From Antitrichia curtipendula (Eukaryota > Streptophyta > Bryopsida > Hypnales > Leucodontaceae), in the NCBI GenBank assembly GCA_951230915.1, contig OX579639.1, positions 11,098,001-11,162,000 on the forward strand: a DNA stretch of 64,000 nt. Direction: 5' to 3'. Of the stretch, positions 60,692 through 64,000 are shown one piece after another. Both the position numbers and the translations under genes were made by a program. The stretch's first letter is position 1; the number at the start of each line of letters is the position of its first letter. Below the pieces are notes generated by a model. It made no database searches. It saw only the letters and a program-made list of their open reading frames with translations, and was not told the DNA's origin.

Positions 60692-61354
60692 TTAACCCTC
60701 GGATGTCCAAGGTCTTTTTTTGAGTTTCTAGGAATGTGTTCTAAATTCAACAAAAAGACAACATTTTATTGAGTTGTGTCAATTTTATTTGAATTGTAAC
60801 CATACAAATTCAAAGTAGACATGTTAGAGATCATGTAGGGAAAAAAAAATACAGCAATATCACTTGTATGGATTCAAAGATTATAATGTTTGATCATGAG
60901 GGTGTTAAAACTTGCATAAGTGATTTGAAGTCTTTCAATCCTCTTTTCACATGTCAAATCTAAAAAAGTTGGTCACCAAAAAAATACAAGGAAAAAGGGC
61001 CTAACATGCAAAACCCCAACCAATTTAAAATGGCTTTTCAAAATCTAATCTATAATTCTTTTTAAATGAATTTCTAATGTGATTTTTTCTCCAAGATATA
61101 GTGTATTTGAGACTCATTTTCAAGAGCCTTTAACACCACACAAAGTCAAGATTGCAATGGACACCCTTGCACATAATCTTGAATAGAAAAATCATAATCA
61201 ATCATTTTCAAAATCGGATTTTTGATGCTAAAACTAAACTTCAAAATTTTAAAAAAATATATAAACTATTAAAAATAGCAACTTGGTTATATTTTATTTA
61301 ACTTCAAATTATTGTTGACACCATAATTTGGTGCTTTAGGCATTTAGGTGTTAA
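60692..61354. mobile_element. TTAA element, 650-bp family, copy D (inverted)
   Basis: TTAACCCTCGGATGTCCAAG at the left, GGCATTTAGGTGTTAA at the right. TAACCATAC at 60797-60805 is 105 bp inside the left end, the mirror position of copies A and B. Confidence 0.8.
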
Positions 61355-62455
61355 AATTGTCACCTTTCAAAACCTTGATATTTTTTCATATAGTAGTCTA
61401 TATCAAAAATTTAACTTCATTTTTTTTATATTTATAAAAATTAAAAATGATTTTTTCATGATTTTTTTCCAAAATTTAAATCATAGTAATTACAAAATGC
61501 TTAAAATTGTACGACCTCTTCTTTTTTCTAAAGACTTGTGTTTCTTTTGTAAAATACAAAGGAAACATCATGAGGCATTTTCAAAAAATAGAGGTAGTAT
61601 GAATTTATTAGCAAAATTGGAGATGATAGTGATGAATATTGTGGTATCACTGGGGTACTTTTTGAGCTCACACCAAAAGAAAGTTGATAGGAATGTTCAA
61701 AAGTTGTGTAATTTAAGCTTTTAGTTGTACATGCTAACTTCAAAGTGTCACAAAAACTACAATTTAAAAATTTGGGAATTTTAAAAATAAAGATAAAAAA
61801 ACAAATTAAATGACCTACATTTTATTAGTCAAGCTTACCAAGGTAACACTACAAAGAAAAGTGTGGTATTTAAGTGCAATATTTAGTTAAAAATTGCATA
61901 GTGAAAGGTTGGATATTTATAAAAAAATTATCTCAAGTCCTTGGATTTGAACTCCTTACCTAGTGGTTAGTGGTGAGAACCTTTAATATCTTGCTACATC
62001 TAAAATCAAAGATCTTTTGAAATTTATATGACAATTTAGTAACCAATGACCCTAGAGGACAGAATGTTAGTAAGTAATGGCCAATTATTATTGTAAACTT
62101 GACATAAATTTATTATATGTAATCAAGTTGACCTTTTAATAACTAATGACCAAAAATAAATAAAAATTTAGTAATGTAATAACCAACTAGTAATTATTTA
62201 CTAATTGGTCACTTTAAATCTACCATAGTTGTAGTAGTGAGTAATTTTAAAAGTCATCAATTGATTATTTTGTTGTTGTTGCAATACTACAAGGTCAACC
62301 TTAAAAAGACAAGACCTATCACTCCTTCAGACCTATCACCAAGGTATTTTATCAAACACTATCCAATACATGGATCATTAGGGGTATTTTTCATTTTCTA
62401 CGAGAATCTTGAAAGTCATTCATCCATCTTTGGAGGGCTTCAGTGTCCTTTCAAA
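61355..62455. other. Intergenic, nothing recognised
   Basis: AT-rich with chance frames only. A loose repetition of 'taatgacc' and 'aactagtaa' units lies at 62,030-62,210. Confidence 0.35.
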
Positions 62456-63388
62456 TTAATCCCTAAAATCTAAAGGGTTTTTTTCATCAAAAACACTCAA
62501 AACTACCATTTATATTGCAAAGAGCAAAAAACTTTACTAATTGTTCTTTTTGACTAATTTAATTGTAAGATCTTGCACTAGACTGATACAATAATGTAGG
62601 GAATAATTTCAGAAACTTTCACCACACATTATAAGATATTTGCGCTCTAAGTGAAAAAGTGGGTTTTTAAGTAAGTTCTTTGACAAGATTATTTGACTTT
62701 GAATCTTCTTAACTTTAAAACTTTGTATTAAATATTTTGATTTAAAAAATATATATATCTTGAAGATTTGAGTTGAAAGTCTAGTAATTTAATTTATTTT
62801 TCAAATACTTTGTTTTCATTCTGTAAAAAATTATTAAGTAGAAGTTGGTATGAAATTGAAGCAAAAAATAAATCTTTAATAGCTATAACTAGAGATGGAG
62901 TTAAAACACACTAAATAAATTTAAACTATTCTAGCAAATATATTTAACCTTGTGTAACTTTTTTCTTAAATTGTGAAGATTGAGTTCAAAAACAAATCCA
63001 AACTTATGTTAGTTTTTTAAGAAGTTTCTATAGTTGCATACAAAACAAGTACTCAAGCTCTATAAATTTTACATCACTAATCCAAATGGAATGAATAAAA
63101 GCTTTATGTGTAAACAAAAATATAATCTACGAGAAGGATTTTTTTTTTAAATTGTTTGGAACTTTTTTGAGGATTTTTTTTGCTACATGTTTATCCTTGT
63201 TTTAAGCTTATTGTGGCATAGCTTTTGCTTCTAGGTACCAATAGAAATAAAAATTATTTTCCTTGAAAGCATTTGTGTTTTTATATCCTAAGAGTTTTTT
63301 TAGAAAATCATCTCAAAATTTGAGGTTATGCAAGCCTATCCAAAATCCATTTTGTCCCTTTATGGGGCAATGGGACTTTAGGGGTTCA
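62456..63388. mobile_element. TTAA element, AAAGTCCC type, copy 2
   Basis: Left TTAATCCCTAAAATCTAAAG; right GGGACTTTAGGGGTTCA (final TTAA altered). TGTAAGATCTTGCACTAGAC at about 62573 is roughly 115 bp inside the left end. Collinear with 41901-42838. Confidence 0.72.
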
Positions 63389-63422
63389 GATAGAATAAGC
63401 TCTTATTACTGGTGCTGAGAGT

Positions 63423-63643
63423 TTAACCTTTAAACGGCAAAGAGGACGTTCTTTGTTTGTTGGATGACAAAGAATCCTTCTAGAAGGACAAAAGTACAAC
63501 TATTCATCCTCATAATTTTGTTATGAAAAAAAAGGTCTTCTACACTAGTTTGACTTCCAATGAGTGCTTTTGCAATTTTTTAAGCAAATGATTCACATGG
63601 TAACCATAGGGATGATTTCCACAGTCACCAGTCCGTTCTTTAA
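63423..63643. mobile_element. 235-bp TTAA family, copy g (inverted)
   Basis: TTAACCTTTAAACGGCAAAG at the left and CACCAGTCCGTTCTTTAA at the right. The right TTAA is also the first TTAA of the following 650-bp copy. Confidence 0.75.
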
Positions 63644-64000
63644 CCCCCTAAATGCCCAAGGCCTACTTTGAGCATCTTGAAATTTTCTCTAAATTGAACA
63701 AAATGCCAACATTTTGATAAGTTTTATCAATTTTTTTTGAATTGTAACCGTACAAATTCAACCTAGACATGTTAGAGATCTCATAGGAAAAGAAAATACA
63801 ACAATATCACATATGGAGTGAAAGATTATAATGTTTGACCATGAAGGTGTTAAAACTGCAAAAGTAATGTGAAGTCTTTCAATCCTCTTTTCACAAGTCA
63901 AATCTAAAAAGTTGGTGACCAAATAAATATGAGGTTAAAGGACCTAACATGTATAACCCCATTCAATTTATAGCTTCTTAAAATCTCTTTTATAATTTTT
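63640..64000. mobile_element. TTAA element, 650-bp family, copy E (inverted, runs off the window)
   Basis: Starts TTAACCCCCTAAATGCCCAAGG. TAACCGTAC at 63745-63753, 105 bp inside the left end. The sequence stays collinear with the reverse of copy A to the window edge. Confidence 0.8.

Noticed and set aside
12881..64000. Reading the TTAA elements as PIF/Harbinger (Tourist) MITEs
   Set aside because: Those duplicate a three-base TWA; here the flanks are TTAA on both sides, and a TTA...TTA or TAA...TAA direct repeat cannot be drawn with symmetrical termini.

Overview
The window is nuclear DNA of a land plant. Evidence: a spliced Yippee gene, a 14-exon gene for a plant coiled-coil protein with a DUF7725-like C-terminal block, a polycistronic box C/D snoRNA cluster behind a telo-box/site II promoter, and AT-rich intergenic DNA full of plant-type DNA transposons and one dead LINE. 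The lineage cannot be fixed from sequence alone. Very low gene density and an unfamiliar TTAA-flanked repeat family make a non-seed plant plausible, with low confidence.

Layout. 1-6 kb: gene-free, with a tandem/inverted repeat block split by a Stowaway-like element. 6-9.6 kb (+): Yippee-like zinc-binding protein, five coding exons, 127 aa. 9.6-22 kb: transposon DNA with nested elements and a LINE remnant (-, about 18.5-20.1 kb), plus an unrecognised coding-like stretch (-, 21.2-21.95 kb). 22.6-23.9 kb (+): snoRNA transcription unit; two of its members have guides I can place on the 5' domain of 18S rRNA. 24-28.9 kb: more elements. 29.4-37.4 kb (-): the coiled-coil/DUF7725 gene, almost the whole exon chain resolved in frame. 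37.4-52.4 kb: dense inverted-repeat elements. 52.4-55.2 kb (+): a small secreted protein with a long repeated leader and a possible intron holding a TTAA-element remnant. 55.2-64 kb: AT-rich DNA and more TTAA elements.

The most unusual feature is a group of at least 15 inverted-repeat elements of about 0.08-1 kb. They begin TTAACCCC(T/G)AAA or close to it and end with the complement, so each sits between TTAA sites. Several otherwise different families (about 650 bp, 820 bp and 0.7-1 kb) carry a related box, TAACCGTAC or a variant, about 105 bp inside one end. A nested insertion at 59.3-60.3 kb lies next to a sister copy that lacks it and supports a TTAA target duplication. No transposase for the group lies in the window.

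The genes are housekeeping or developmental in type and do not form a pathway; there is no operon-like organisation apart from the snoRNA cluster.
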